DNA of 34,208 nt from Planctomycetota bacterium (GCA_013349435.1 DUZQ01000031.1:1-34208), one strand, 5' to 3'. Positions 15,112-24,254 are shown, counted from the stretch's first letter. Translations and numbers: made by a program. Notes: a model not told the origin generated them from the sequence alone.

Positions 15112-16310
15112 ACAAGATTAAGTTTAAGAATATAAAACTCACAAGCTACCGGACAAATGCTGTTATGGCAAATCTTGCGAACAATAATTGCATTTCTGAA
15201 AAACAGCAAAATTTTCGGTATAGCGGAGAGGTTGTATATATCTACGCTTTTGACATAGCATACGATATGAAGCGTCAACCAATTTCGGAACTTCTGGGTC
15301 AACCGGTACAGAATTACCACATCGGACCAAGCAAGCGCAGTCCAAAACAACTATTTTTCTACAGCCCCCAGATGGTTAAGTTGCCTTGCAAAGAACGACT
15401 TATTAACGGCGGTGTTGTTGAAATTCAACGAAGCATCAAGGTTTTCAACGTAGGCGCAATCAGTATTCAAATTCGTGTACCTTTTGAGGCTTTGAAAATT
15501 GAAGAGCTGGTTTGTTATCATGAGCTGAAGTTTGCTGAAAACAGTATAGAGGATGAAGCTAAGCAGCTGGCCCGGGAGGCTACAATGAAATTAGAGCCTT
15601 ATTGTGTCAAGCCGGTCTCACAACTCAACCAGATAGAAAACTATACTGTTTTCTATTTGCGGGATTTGCCTGATAAAGACGATTCTTCAGCTTTTCAGGC
15701 TGAAGAGTGGCTGAATATTAACAGAAATCATGTTGCGGGACTTTTAGCCGAGGAATCCAATGCACGGTATTTGTCAAAACAGGAGGCGGAAGAATCAACT
15801 GGGCGATATTTGACATATTATTCGAATGATTTGGTTGTGATAGATTGGGATGCAGCTTTAGTTATCGGCGAAAAAGAAAGTCTGGATGACATTTTGCATA
15901 TAATGGAAGTAGCCAATGTCCAGTTGGTCGAACTTTCGGCGTATGACCGTCTTTTGGATGGCTCGTTAGAGAAAGCTTACCGGGATTTAGCCAAACGAAG
16001 GGTAAGAGTCAGCCGGGATATTCATAGAAATCTTCGCGAGATTCGTGTTGACCTTGCCCGGTTCAGTGATGAATTGTCTAATATCACAAAGTTCTTTGGC
16101 GACTGGCACTTAGCAAGGATATACACAAATCTTTCCAACCGTTTTCACCTTGCAGACTGGTATCGTGTCATACGTGAGAAGCTCAAGACCCTTGGGGATC
16201 TTTACCAGCTACTCCAGCAGGACTGGGTAAACTTTTGGATGGTGTTACTCGAAGCAACAATCGTCCTTTTATTTGTCCTGGATGTAATCCTTTTGCTTGT
16301 CGGACTTTAA
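15099..16310 (+). CDS. Membrane-anchored protein, RMD1/DUF155-like (tentative)
   Basis: The product is about 403 aa. The N-terminal half is alpha/beta (GEVVYIYAFDIAYDM and NDLVVIDWDAALVIG strands). A helical, possibly coiled-coil region spans about 285-375 (LEKAYRDLAKRRVRVSRDIHRNLREIRVDLARFSDELSNI). A single C-terminal membrane helix follows (WMVLLEATIVLLFVLDVILLL). This order recalls the RMD1/DUF155 family of membrane-anchored proteins, but the match is by eye. The start is uncertain: TTG 15096, GTG 15099 or ATG 15165. The first two overlap the GH130 gene, typical of translational coupling. Its embedding in the operon suggests a scaffold or sensor role at the inner membrane. Confidence 0.72.
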   Translation: MEELNKIKFKNIKLTSYRTNAVMANLANNNCISEKQQNFRYSGEVVYIYAFDIAYDMKRQPISELLGQPVQNYHIGPSKRSPKQLFFYSPQMVKLPCKERLINGGVVEIQRSIKVFNVGAISIQIRVPFEALKIEELVCYHELKFAENSIEDEAKQLAREATMKLEPYCVKPVSQLNQIENYTVFYLRDLPDKDDSSAFQAEEWLNINRNHVAGLLAEESNARYLSKQEAEESTGRYLTYYSNDLVVIDWDAALVIGEKESLDDILHIMEVANVQLVELSAYDRLLDGSLEKAYRDLAKRRVRVSRDIHRNLREIRVDLARFSDELSNITKFFGDWHLARIYTNLSNRFHLADWYRVIREKLKTLGDLYQLLQQDWVNFWMVLLEATIVLLFVLDVILLLVGL

Positions 16311-16312
16311 TC

Positions 16313-16945
16313 ATGCGTGTGAATGGTTCGAAAGAGAGAACGTCCAACTATAATAGTTGTGCAGTTATTGTGGCTCACCCCGATGATGAGACGCTGTGGG
16401 CGGGCGGGACGATTCTGATGCATCCGGAAGCCGGGTGGACGGTTGTAACGCTTTGCAGGAAAAACGATGAGGACCGGGCGCCAAGATTTTATCAGGCTCT
16501 TGCCGAACTCGGTGCCACCGGCACAATGGGCGATATTGACGACGGTCCGGAACAAGAACCATTGGACGGCAATATGGTTCAGAGCAAAATAGTGTCTTTG
16601 CTGCCTTCGGATTTTTTCGATTTGATAGTTACACATAGTGTGAAGGGTGAGTACACCCGGCATCTGAGGCATGAAGAAACAGCGAGAGCGGTTTTAGACT
16701 TATGGAAGACGGGCAAAATACGAACGAATCAGGTGTGGTGTTTCGCTTATGAAGACAAGGGAGGCAGATGTTTACCTCAACCCATTCCCGATGCGCATTT
16801 ACACGTGGAGCTGTCCGAAGAGATATGGCGAAAGAAGAAAAAAATCATTACCGAAATCTACGGCTTCGGTAAGGACAGTTTCGAAGCAAAGACGACACCA
16901 AAACAAGAGGCGTTTTGGTGTTTTGATGGGCCTGTAAAACAATAA
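16313..16945 (+). CDS. PIG-L/LmbE family N-deacetylase
   Basis: The 210-aa probable zinc-dependent deacetylase acts on GlcNAc-type substrates. The signature VAHPDDETLWAGG (HPDDE at residues 22-26) supplies a metal-binding His/Asp and the catalytic Asp. A later RHLRHEETARAV block is in the place of the family's C-terminal metal His. There is no signal peptide, so it is cytoplasmic. ATG 16313 lies 2 bp after the previous stop, giving tight coupling. A longer upstream frame overlaps the preceding gene and is not needed. Pairing with a GT4 transferase downstream parallels the GlcNAc-transfer/deacetylation steps of mycothiol or bacillithiol synthesis, but identity with those is not supported. Confidence 0.88.
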   Translation: MRVNGSKERTSNYNSCAVIVAHPDDETLWAGGTILMHPEAGWTVVTLCRKNDEDRAPRFYQALAELGATGTMGDIDDGPEQEPLDGNMVQSKIVSLLPSDFFDLIVTHSVKGEYTRHLRHEETARAVLDLWKTGKIRTNQVWCFAYEDKGGRCLPQPIPDAHLHVELSEEIWRKKKKIITEIYGFGKDSFEAKTTPKQEAFWCFDGPVKQ

Positions 16946-16969
16946 TAATTTGAAGAAGGAGACGGCAGA

Positions 16970-18112
16970 ATGAAGGTGTTAGTTTTATATGATTATCCCC
17001 CTTCTCCTGCGGGACTTGCGACGCAGGGGAATTTGATGCATAAAGGATTAGAGGAAATGGGCATCGATGTTCATTCGGTGCATTTTGAGTCTGCACAGGA
17101 AAAGGAATGGTACTACAGATGGTTCGAGCCGGATATAGTTTTGGGCGTCGGCTATTGGGGCCATACACCTTTTCTTGTTCTTCATCCCCAGAGGTACGGT
17201 GTTCAAGCCGTACCGTGGCTGGTTGCCGATGGTTATATGGCCAATTATCATGAAATACTTGATTCCCTGCCCCTTATACTGGTAACTTCAAAGTGGGTTA
17301 AAGGTGTTTACAAGCGTGACGGTCTGAGCGGCAAAAACATTGAAGTGCTTCCTGTGGGCTGTGATACCGATTCTTTTATCCCCCGCGACAGAAATGACCC
17401 GAAGATTGCAGCGGTGAGAGAGGCATTGGGAGTTGCGCCCGACCAGATAATGATACTGACTATAGGTGGAGACGCAACATCCAAAGGAGCTCAGGAGGTA
17501 ATGCAGGCTTTAGCCATTAATGATGTTAAGGCACCGGATTGGAAGTATATATGCAAGGTCTGGCCCCAGCCCCGCACAGAGCAGCAAAATTTAATAGATT
17601 TGCAATTGGCTACCCAGTTGGGTATTGAAAAGAATGTGGTTTATACGACCAATGTGATAAGCCGGAATTTTATGCCTTATCTTTTAGCGGCGTGCGACAT
17701 ATATGCGGCACCATCCCGTCTCGAAGGTTTCGGAATGATTCAGGTTGAAGCTAATGCTTGCGGCAAGCCGGTTATCGGTATAAAAGCAATGGGAATGCTT
17801 GATACGATGGTTCACGGCCAGACCGCTTTTTTAGCATCGGTTGCTCAGGAAGTCAGGTTGAGAGAGACGATATTAGGAGATGAATCGGGTTATGAGCCGA
17901 AACACAGGGTAGTCTTTAAGAGACCGAGGACGGTTGACTTTCGCGCCAGTGTCCACGACATTGCGAATTATTTAATGGACTTGATGACCGATGCCGAGCT
18001 GAGAAAAAAGCTGGGCCAGGCCGGTAGAAAACGGGCTGTGGAAAACTTCGATTATCGTGTTATAGCCAAAAGATTCGTCCAATTGGTTTCTGAGAAGCTG
18101 GGAATATCATAA
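16970..18112 (+). CDS. GT4-family glycosyltransferase
   Basis: The 380-aa GT-B retaining glycosyltransferase has an N-terminal acceptor domain beginning MKVLVLYDYPPSPAGLATQG (a glycine-containing loop). Its C-terminal nucleotide-sugar domain has ILTIGGDATSKGAQEVMQAL, AACDIYAAPSR and the E-x7-E motif (E252 and E260 in RLEGFGMIQVEANACG). It has no signal peptide or membrane helix and is cytoplasmic. A strong AAGGAG site precedes the ATG. It is 24 bp after the deacetylase and 1 bp before the hydrolase gene. Donor and acceptor are unknown. Confidence 0.92.
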   Translation: MKVLVLYDYPPSPAGLATQGNLMHKGLEEMGIDVHSVHFESAQEKEWYYRWFEPDIVLGVGYWGHTPFLVLHPQRYGVQAVPWLVADGYMANYHEILDSLPLILVTSKWVKGVYKRDGLSGKNIEVLPVGCDTDSFIPRDRNDPKIAAVREALGVAPDQIMILTIGGDATSKGAQEVMQALAINDVKAPDWKYICKVWPQPRTEQQNLIDLQLATQLGIEKNVVYTTNVISRNFMPYLLAACDIYAAPSRLEGFGMIQVEANACGKPVIGIKAMGMLDTMVHGQTAFLASVAQEVRLRETILGDESGYEPKHRVVFKRPRTVDFRASVHDIANYLMDLMTDAELRKKLGQAGRKRAVENFDYRVIAKRFVQLVSEKLGIS

Positions 18113-18113
18113 G

Positions 18114-19301
18114 ATGAACAAACCCGACAAAAAACTTATTGAACGGGGCAAGAAAGCTGCAATTGAAGTTCTTCTTCACAATATGCATGGTCCGTACCGG
18201 GGTCTTCCCAGGACAGCGGGCTGGGGCTATCCGGAGCCATACACACGCGACCTTATGATTTCTTCGCTTGGTATTCTTGTGTCGGGTAATAAGAAACTGG
18301 TGCACTCACTTCGTCGAGTGCTTGAGACCCTGGCCGGGAACCAGAGCCGACTGGGTCATATTCCTTCATTGGTCCACGACTCAACCGACCGCGGCTCAAG
18401 TGATTGTACGCCGCTGTTTCTTATGACGGTGGCACTTTATCGAAAGGTAACAGGTGAGAATGGTTTTCTCGAAGAGGCGGTGAAAAAATCGATGTTGTGG
18501 ATGGAATATCAAAGTCCCTCCGACCGTGTCATTGTTGACCAGTTACCCACAAGTGACTGGCGGGACGAGCAATGGGTGTTAGGGTACGGCCTTTTTGTTA
18601 ACACGTTAGTTTATATTTATCTTCGTCTTTTCGGCCAAAATGAGCGCGCAGTGAGGTTGAAAGAAATGATGGGTCGATTTACAATAAAAGGCGACAGGCA
18701 AAATCGGCATGTCCACGAAGGTCTGGTATTGAGATATAAGCCTTACTACGCCTTATGGTCATACAAAGTACACAGGAGCGAACGTTTTGATTTATTGGGC
18801 AACAGTCTTGCGATTCTGTCGGGGATTGCCTCTGCTTCAAGGTCCCGGGAACTTATAACGTGGATTGAAACCGAGTGCGAATCAATGAGGAAAAATGAGG
18901 ACCTTGCGGTTGATATGCCGCCTAATTTTTTCCCCTATATCCGACCGGGTGATCCGGATTGGATGCCCAGATACAAGAAGTATAACCAGCCGGGGGAGTA
19001 CCACAACGGCGGGATTTGGCCTTTTATTTGTGGCTTTTACATTGCTGCATTGGTAGCAGCGAGAAGATACCGTCTTGCCGAGGGGAAACTTGTTGTACTT
19101 ACAGAGCTTCTTAAACCGGCTCGCCAGGCCGAGGTTAATTTTGGTTTTAACGAATGGATAAGAGCACAGGATGGGACACCTCAAGGCCAGGACTGGCAAA
19201 GCTGGTCGGCAGCTATGTATGTGTACGCTGCAGCGTGTGTCGAAAAGAGAAAGACACCGTTTTTCGATGAAGTTCGCAAATGCACACAGAACAATCAATA
19301 A
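18114..19301 (+). CDS. (alpha/alpha)6 glycosidase, GH100 (neutral invertase)-like
   Basis: The 395-aa product has repeating helical pairs and motifs of GH100 and related alpha-barrel glycosidases. These are YPEPYTRD (D46, candidate acid), QLPTSDWRDEQW (about 143-154), GEYHNGGIWPFI (about 294-305), FNEW (E347, candidate base) and the C-terminal GQDWQSWSAAMYVYA. GH100 members hydrolyse sucrose, and neighbouring families act on other alpha-glucosides. It has no signal peptide. It starts 1 bp after the GT4 stop and ends the operon. The combination suggests synthesis and turnover of one sugar compound. An amylo-alpha-1,6-glucosidase-like role is an alternative. Confidence 0.82.
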   Translation: MNKPDKKLIERGKKAAIEVLLHNMHGPYRGLPRTAGWGYPEPYTRDLMISSLGILVSGNKKLVHSLRRVLETLAGNQSRLGHIPSLVHDSTDRGSSDCTPLFLMTVALYRKVTGENGFLEEAVKKSMLWMEYQSPSDRVIVDQLPTSDWRDEQWVLGYGLFVNTLVYIYLRLFGQNERAVRLKEMMGRFTIKGDRQNRHVHEGLVLRYKPYYALWSYKVHRSERFDLLGNSLAILSGIASASRSRELITWIETECESMRKNEDLAVDMPPNFFPYIRPGDPDWMPRYKKYNQPGEYHNGGIWPFICGFYIAALVAARRYRLAEGKLVVLTELLKPARQAEVNFGFNEWIRAQDGTPQGQDWQSWSAAMYVYAAACVEKRKTPFFDEVRKCTQNNQ

Positions 19302-19419
19302 GGGCCGAGCAGCATAACAGCGTGCGGGAATCAGCCGTTGATGTTTATAAACGTAATAAAGCTTTACCAATATCATGAGGTAGAACCATAAATTTGAATT
19401 ATCAGGAAAGGATTTAAGT

Positions 19420-20781
19420 ATGAAACAAATGAACAGGAGGCAGTTTTTAAATAGTTCGGTTAAGAGTGCCGCAGGCTTGACTTTAGGAGCGGGGATATCT
19501 GGTTTGTCTTCAAGGCGGGCTTTTGGCGCGAATAACAAGGTTGTGCTTGGTTTGATAGGAGCCGGGCCACGTGGTAGTTTGCTGACCGAAGGGATAATGA
19601 AGGATGCCAAAAATGTTGAGATCAAGTATGTCTGTGAGGTGGACGATACGCGCGGTCACGGTGTTATCCGTACCATTGAAAAGATTCAGGGTTTCGCTCC
19701 TAATCGGGTGGTTGATATGCGCAGGGTTTTCGGTGATAAGGATGTTGATGCGGTGATTGTGGCGACGCCGGGGCAGTGGCATGCGCTTGCGACGGTTTGG
19801 GCGTGTCAGGCGGGTAAGGATGTTTATGTGGAAAAGTGCATCTCGATGAGTATCTGGGAGGGTCGCAAGATGCTTGAAGCAGCCGAGAAGTATAATCGAG
19901 TGGTTCAGTGCGGGATGCAGAACCGGAGTATGCCGGAGTCAATATCGGCCCGTGATTACATCAAGAGCGGCAAGATGGGCAAGATTGTGCACGTCAAGGT
20001 CAATAATCTGCATGAAGGTGAGCCATGGCGGCCCAAGCCCGACAGCGAGCCGCCTGAAGGTCTTAACTGGGATCTTTGGCTCGGGCCTGCGCCGGAGGTG
20101 CCGTATAACGAAAACCGGCACAAGGAGTATCCGAGCTACTGGGATTACAGCGGCGGTGTTCTGGCGAGGACGGGGTGCCATACGCTCGATTTGGCACGTA
20201 TGGTAATCGGCGACCCGCCCCATCCAAAGAGCGCCAGTTCGGCGGGTGGACGCGTTGCATTTAAGGATACAAAGGAGACGCCTGATATGGCGGCTGTGGT
20301 TTATGACTACGGGGACTTTACGATGACGCTTGACCATGCGGAGTTTATGCCTTATATGATGCGGACGATATATGTTGAGGATGTCTGCTATGGCGACAAG
20401 TTTCCGAACTGGGCTCAGTGCTCGACGCGTATAGAGGTTTACGGTAAAGAGCAGATGATGTATATCGGGCCGCACGGGGGCGGGTGGCAGGTTTTCGAGA
20501 AGAACGGCAGAGTTGTAGCACAGGAATACGGCTGCTGGCGCCAGGAGCCGCACTATCTGAATTTTATCGATTGCGTTCGTTCGCGTAAGAAACCGAACTG
20601 CGATATCGAAGAGGGACATCGAAGTGCAACGCTTGCCCATCTGGCGAATGTGTCTCTGCGTACGGGGAACAAACAATTGATATTTGACTCAAAGACAGAA
20701 ACATTTTTTAATAACAAGGACGCCGACAAGCTGCTCAAGCCGGCGTATCGAAAGCACTACCGGATACCCCAGCAGGTCTGA
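19420..20781 (+). CDS. Tat-exported Gfo/Idh/MocA family oxidoreductase
   Basis: The 453-aa NAD(P)-dependent sugar or cyclitol oxidoreductase is exported as a folded protein. The Tat leader RRQFLNSSVKSAAGLTLGAG ends near residue 36 (RAFGA). A Rossmann motif GLIGAGPRG lies at 44-52. VDAVIVATPGQWHALATVWACQAGKDVYVEK (about 109-139) is the family core, with K139 the conserved EK lysine in an EKC variant of the usual EKP. A substrate domain (NWDLWLGPAPEVPYNENRH ..., GCHTLDLARMVIGDPP) follows. It uses a GGAAAGG ribosome site, 118 bp after the preceding operon. Such genes are abundant in Planctomycetota, often with imported cofactor. Substrate unknown. Confidence 0.94.
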   Translation: MKQMNRRQFLNSSVKSAAGLTLGAGISGLSSRRAFGANNKVVLGLIGAGPRGSLLTEGIMKDAKNVEIKYVCEVDDTRGHGVIRTIEKIQGFAPNRVVDMRRVFGDKDVDAVIVATPGQWHALATVWACQAGKDVYVEKCISMSIWEGRKMLEAAEKYNRVVQCGMQNRSMPESISARDYIKSGKMGKIVHVKVNNLHEGEPWRPKPDSEPPEGLNWDLWLGPAPEVPYNENRHKEYPSYWDYSGGVLARTGCHTLDLARMVIGDPPHPKSASSAGGRVAFKDTKETPDMAAVVYDYGDFTMTLDHAEFMPYMMRTIYVEDVCYGDKFPNWAQCSTRIEVYGKEQMMYIGPHGGGWQVFEKNGRVVAQEYGCWRQEPHYLNFIDCVRSRKKPNCDIEEGHRSATLAHLANVSLRTGNKQLIFDSKTETFFNNKDADKLLKPAYRKHYRIPQQV

Positions 20782-20793
20782 GCCGGGAAACTT

Positions 20794-21516
20794 ATGAAAT
20801 CATGCAAGATGATAACCGCAAGTGTGACCATCGCACTACTTTTGGCTGCCTCTTCAAATTGTGTGGATGATAGGCAAGTCAAAAAAGAAGGGCAAGGAAC
20901 AGGGCCCGTTTTGATTGAGTTTGAGATTCACCAGGATATGGGCTTGATACGGCAGTCGCTTTTTGGTGAGCCGCCACAGTTTGCAATATGGCTTGAGGAT
21001 GCAGCGAGTCATCGTTTGCAAACGGTATTTGTTACGTACCGGTCTGGTTATGGTGAGTGGGTGGGTAAGGTAAAATGTCCTGCGGCGCTACCAAGGTGGT
21101 TTGAGGTGTTCAAGTCTGAAACCGGCAGCAAGGAGCTTCCCGACTTTGACTCACCTGCGTCGGATGCGGTTACGGGGGCAACGCCGGTAGTTGAAGAGTT
21201 CAAGACGACTGTTGAATTTCCGTTTGGAGGCAAATGGATATGCTGGATTGAGATGAATCTTTCCGGCGATTTCAACGAGGCGTATCGCGCGCATGACATC
21301 GAGAGAAGAAAAGTAGATGTGTATTTTTCGGGTCAGCCGGCGCTTGTTTACCGCGGCCGTGTTACCGCACTACCCGGCGAAAAGGTAAGACCTGAGCTTT
21401 ACGGCGAGAGCGTCTTGGGTTCAGATGGCGGAGTGAAGATTCAGCCTGTCAGTGAAGGTGTTACGACAGCAAAAGATATTTTTAAGACTATAGAGATTAG
21501 AGTTGATGAAAGGTAG
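20794..21516 (+). CDS. Secreted beta-rich protein, DUF2271-like (tentative)
   Basis: The 240-aa protein has an N-terminal signal (ITASVTIALLLAASSN) followed by Cys23. SSNC is a poor lipobox, so lipidation is uncertain. The mature part has alternating beta strands: IEFEIHQDMG, QFAIWLEDAASHRLQTVFVT, ALPRWFEVFKSE, DAVTGATPVVEEFKTTVEF, WICWIEMNLSGDFNEAYR. The AIWLED ... LPRWF ... VTGATP order resembles DUF2271-type periplasmic proteins often found near redox or flavin-related systems. It starts 12 bp after the oxidoreductase stop, so it is probably co-transcribed. Function unproven. Confidence 0.7.
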   Translation: MKSCKMITASVTIALLLAASSNCVDDRQVKKEGQGTGPVLIEFEIHQDMGLIRQSLFGEPPQFAIWLEDAASHRLQTVFVTYRSGYGEWVGKVKCPAALPRWFEVFKSETGSKELPDFDSPASDAVTGATPVVEEFKTTVEFPFGGKWICWIEMNLSGDFNEAYRAHDIERRKVDVYFSGQPALVYRGRVTALPGEKVRPELYGESVLGSDGGVKIQPVSEGVTTAKDIFKTIEIRVDER

Positions 21517-22024
21517 TAGTTATTGATAAAAGAAAGATCTATCGGTTGATTAGAGAATCGGTGGGCCGAGGGCCACCCTACATTTTCAGTTAAGCCCAGA
21601 CATCGATGAACAGGCCCAGAGGTGCGGTTTCGAGCCATTTATAGGCGCTGAATATGCCTTGGACAGTGTTTTTGGCCGAGTGCCATTTTCTTTTTACATT
21701 TACGGCAAAAGAGGCATCTTTACACTTACCGGTCCTTTGCCGGCCTGAACGAGTGTCATCAGCCTTTTGGCTATCGCGAGGGGAACCGCCCCTGGCGTTG
21801 ATGACAGAGCTTCGCCTGGCAAGTGTGGAAGGTTGCAGGATATTACAATTGACTCTTTCGGGCATCTACAAAATCAAAATCCTAAGTTCGAGATTTGAAA
21901 TCCGAAACAATATCGAATTACTAAAACTCTAATGTTCAAAACAAAGTCTGCATTGGCAAAGAATTTGCCTATCCTATGTCGGACTGAATTTTTGTTTGAG
22001 GCTTCGCCTCAAACTGTTTTATTT

Positions 22025-22075
22025 CTGGATTCCCGCTCCCCGCCTCCGCGGGGACAAGCTTCGCGGGAATGACAG
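22025..22075. repeat. Hairpin repeat CTGGATTCCCGC ... GCGGGAATGAC
   Basis: The arms GGATTCCCGC and GCGGGAATGA pair around a second palindrome (CCCCGCCTCCGCGGGG). It is the same architecture as the single module at 753-811, and it is preceded by the shared 'GAGGCTTCGCCTC ... TTTTATTT' lead-in. The same inner sequence (CCCCGCGGAGGCGGGG, inverted) recurs inside the element at 24074. Confidence 0.8.
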
Positions 22076-22395
22076 GCGCTACATGGGTACCGGCGGTAAT
22101 GGACAGACGTTTTCCGCTTTCTTTATAGTCAAGTCAAAATTGCAAGCAAAACCGGTGCCGGGACTGGCAAGAAACTGTAAGTATAGCTTAAACAAGAAGT
22201 TAAGAGCGTGTTGCAAAAATTTTCGTTCTCCGGCAAGGTCCCGGGGGGGGGAAATCCGCCTCAAAGCAGGAAAAATCCGCCGGTTGGCACGCTCCAGGCC
22301 CAGTGTGCATAAAAGCCCTTGCATGTAGGGCGAAGGCTTATAAGATATAAGGAGTACCTCAGATAAAAGGATGCTCTGTTGAAGACCTTATAGAT

Positions 22396-22574
22396 GTCAT
22401 TCTGAGCCGAAGGCTAAGAATCTCAGGCGCACATATTGTCCTTCCAGCGAGAGCTGGAATCCAGTTTTTAAGGTTCCTGGATTCCGGATCAAGTCCGGAA
22501 TGACATAGTCGAAGGATTGAGATTCTTCACTCCGCCCTTTACCGCGTCTGGTACAGGGCTCCGTTCAGAATGAC
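22396..22574. repeat. Nested palindromic repeat, copy 1 (179 bp)
   Basis: Outer arms GTCATTCTGA / TCAGAATGAC, middle arms GAATCTCA / TGAGATTC and an inner palindrome CTGGATTCCGGATC...GTCCGGAATGAC form a three-level hairpin. The loops between arms differ from copies 2 and 3 while the arms are conserved. No open frame. It is MITE/REP-like in behaviour, with no transposase visible in the window. Confidence 0.88.
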
Positions 22575-22632
22575 AATTCTCAGGCCTTTTCATCGACAGA
22601 ACAATAAAAGGAGCAATAATCGGGATTGTGTT

Positions 22633-23265
22633 ATGGTAGTAGTAATTGATTACGGTGTGGGCAATGTTCGAAGCGTTACAAACGCCCTGCGGCATATCGG
22701 CTGTGATGTAAAGGTGAGCTGTGAGCGGGGCGACATTGAAAAGGCCGACGGTATTATCCTGCCGGGCGTTGGGGCGTGCGGATATGCGATGAAGGTCTTA
22801 GGACCTCTGGCGGAAGTGATACGTGATGTGGCGGCAGGTGGCAAGCCTCTTTTAGGAATCTGTCTGGGTTTTCAGTTGCTTTTCGATGAGAGCTTCGAGC
22901 ACGGCGAACACAAAGGACTCGGTTTAATAAGAGGCAGGGTGGTACGAATTCCTGTGGGGACAACCGAAGCCGGCGGGAAACTAACGATACCGCACATGGG
23001 CTGGAATCTTGTAAAACTGTCGGAGCAGATGTTGCTGTTTTCGGGTCTGGGCAGGGAGAAGTATTTTCCGTTTGCCAATTCCTATTATGCCGAGGTAACG
23101 GACGACGAGGCGATTGTGGCATATACCCGGTACGGTATTGATATGGCGGCTTCCGTTCAGAAGGGAAATATCTTCGGCTGTCAGTTTCACCCTGAAAAAG
23201 GTGCGGCGGATGGGTTGAGCATCCTGCGAAATTTTGAACGGATATGTAAGAAAACGGTGAATTAA
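22633..23265 (+). CDS. hisH: Imidazole glycerol phosphate synthase, glutaminase subunit
   Basis: HisH hydrolyses glutamine and passes ammonia to HisF in histidine biosynthesis. The 210-aa class I glutamine amidotransferase starts [19 protein letters not shown]. The nucleophile is C77 ([11 protein letters not shown]), and the triad is completed by H186 and E188 (QFHPEKG). The oxyanion-strand PGVGACG is present near residue 44. An upstream GTG-like extension is rejected because YGVGN is the true N-terminal strand. AAAGGAG lies rather far (about 20 bp) upstream of the ATG. The gene starts just after a repeat and is followed 1 bp later by hisF. Other his genes are not in the window. Confidence 0.97.
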   Translation: MVVVIDYGVGNVRSVTNALRHIGCDVKVSCERGDIEKADGIILPGVGACGYAMKVLGPLAEVIRDVAAGGKPLLGICLGFQLLFDESFEHGEHKGLGLIRGRVVRIPVGTTEAGGKLTIPHMGWNLVKLSEQMLLFSGLGREKYFPFANSYYAEVTDDEAIVAYTRYGIDMAASVQKGNIFGCQFHPEKGAADGLSILRNFERICKKTVN

Positions 23266-23266
23266 G

Positions 23267-24031
23267 ATGCTTGCCAAAAGAGTTATACCTTGTCTTGATG
23301 TGAAAGACAACCGTGTTGTCAAGGGGATTAACTTTCTTAATCTCCGCGATGCCGGTGACCCTGTTGAATTGGGTGCGCGATACAGTGATGAGGGAGCAGA
23401 TGAACTTGTTTTCCTCGACATCACGGCAACTATCCGGTCGAATAAGACGATTGTGGAATTGGTGGAAAAGGTGGCAGAGAATGTCTTTATACCGTTTACC
23501 GTAGGGGGCGGCATCACAAGGGCCGACGAGATTGGTTTGTTACTTAGAAGCGGTGCAGATAAATGTTCCATTAATACGGCGGCGGTTCAGAATCCACAGT
23601 TGCTTGCAGAATCCGCCGAGCGTTTCGGAAATCAGTGTGTGGTTCTGGCCATTGATGCGAAGCGTACGGAGCCGGATAAAAAGAATTGGCATGTTACCAT
23701 CAAGGCCGGTTCCGAGCCTACGGATATTGACGCAATCGAATGGGCGGTAAAAGCACAAACCCTGGGCGCCGGTGAGATACTGCTTACGAGTATGGACGCA
23801 GACGGGACAAAGGCGGGCTACGACATCGAGCTGACGGCGGCGGTTGCCGATGCGGTTGATATACCGGTTATAGCTTCAGGGGGAGCAGGTACGCTCGAGA
23901 GTCTTGCCGATGTGCTTGAGTATGGTAAGGCCGATGCGGTATTGGCAGCGTCTATATTTCATTACGAGCAGTATTCGATAAGAGAGGTTAAAGAGTACCT
24001 GGCCGAAAGAAATATCCCTGTCAGATTGTAG
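23267..24031 (+). CDS. hisF: Imidazole glycerol phosphate synthase, cyclase subunit
   Basis: HisF is the TIM-barrel cyclase that forms IGP and AICAR from PRFAR and ammonia. The 254-aa protein has full length and both catalytic aspartates, D11 (VIPCLD) and D130 (VVLAID). Phosphate-binding loops are FTVGGGIT (about 77-84) and IASGGAGT. The strand [14 protein letters not shown] is also diagnostic. One base separates it from the hisH stop, consistent with the two subunits forming one complex. No terminator is evident before the repeat that follows. Confidence 0.98.
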   Translation: MLAKRVIPCLDVKDNRVVKGINFLNLRDAGDPVELGARYSDEGADELVFLDITATIRSNKTIVELVEKVAENVFIPFTVGGGITRADEIGLLLRSGADKCSINTAAVQNPQLLAESAERFGNQCVVLAIDAKRTEPDKKNWHVTIKAGSEPTDIDAIEWAVKAQTLGAGEILLTSMDADGTKAGYDIELTAAVADAVDIPVIASGGAGTLESLADVLEYGKADAVLAASIFHYEQYSIREVKEYLAERNIPVRL

Positions 24032-24073
24032 TAAAGTGGTGCATTGTATCGTATCCTACATTTGACTGGAATT

Positions 24074-24254
24074 GTCATTCTGAGGCTCAGCCGAAGAATC
24101 TCAGGTGCACATATTGTCATTCCAGCGAAGCTTGTCCCCGCGGAGGCGGGGAGCAGGAATTCAGCCTTTAAGGTTTTGGATTCCGGATCAAATCCGGAAT
24201 GAGATAGTCGAAGGATTGAGATTCTTCACTCCGCTTCGCTTCGTTCAGAATGAC
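24074..24254. repeat. Nested palindromic repeat, copy 2 (181 bp)
   Basis: GTCATTCTGA (24074) pairs with TCAGAATGAC (24245-24254), GAATCTCA with TGAGATTC, and TTCCGGATC with the AATCCGGAATGA arm. An extra inner palindrome (CCCCGCGGAGGCGGGG) replaces the inner sequence of copy 1. The right half (TAGTCGAAGGATTGAGATTCTTCACTCCGC) is almost identical to that of copy 1. It fills most of the 254-bp gap between hisF and the DUF2752 gene. Confidence 0.88.

Larger units (their letters stand above)
21517..22632. other. 1.1-kb gene-poor, repeat-derived interval
   Basis: I find no convincing gene here. It holds a small hairpin module (21559-21586, GGTGGGCC/GGCCACC then CTACATTTT), a block at 21655-21870 with opposite-strand open frames but no ribosome site, and an AT-rich 'AAAATCCTAAGTTCGAG' segment near 21880. 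A hairpin at 22025-22075 follows, then a GC-rich stretch with an eight-G run near 22240, and a nested palindromic repeat at 22396. Composition changes abruptly between segments, as in a patchwork of repeat insertions. Confidence 0.7.

Noticed and set aside
16313-18112. Bacillithiol or mycothiol synthesis genes (bshB/bshA, mshB/mshA)
   Set aside because: Only the enzyme classes match. The GT4 N-terminus does not look like BshA or MshA, no BshC or cysteine ligase is present, and the flanking genes are glycosidases.
21590-21932. Opposing open frames of 91-92 codons
   Set aside because: Neither has a ribosome site or a protein-like pattern. One runs into an AT-rich intergenic repeat, and both lie in a repeat patchwork.
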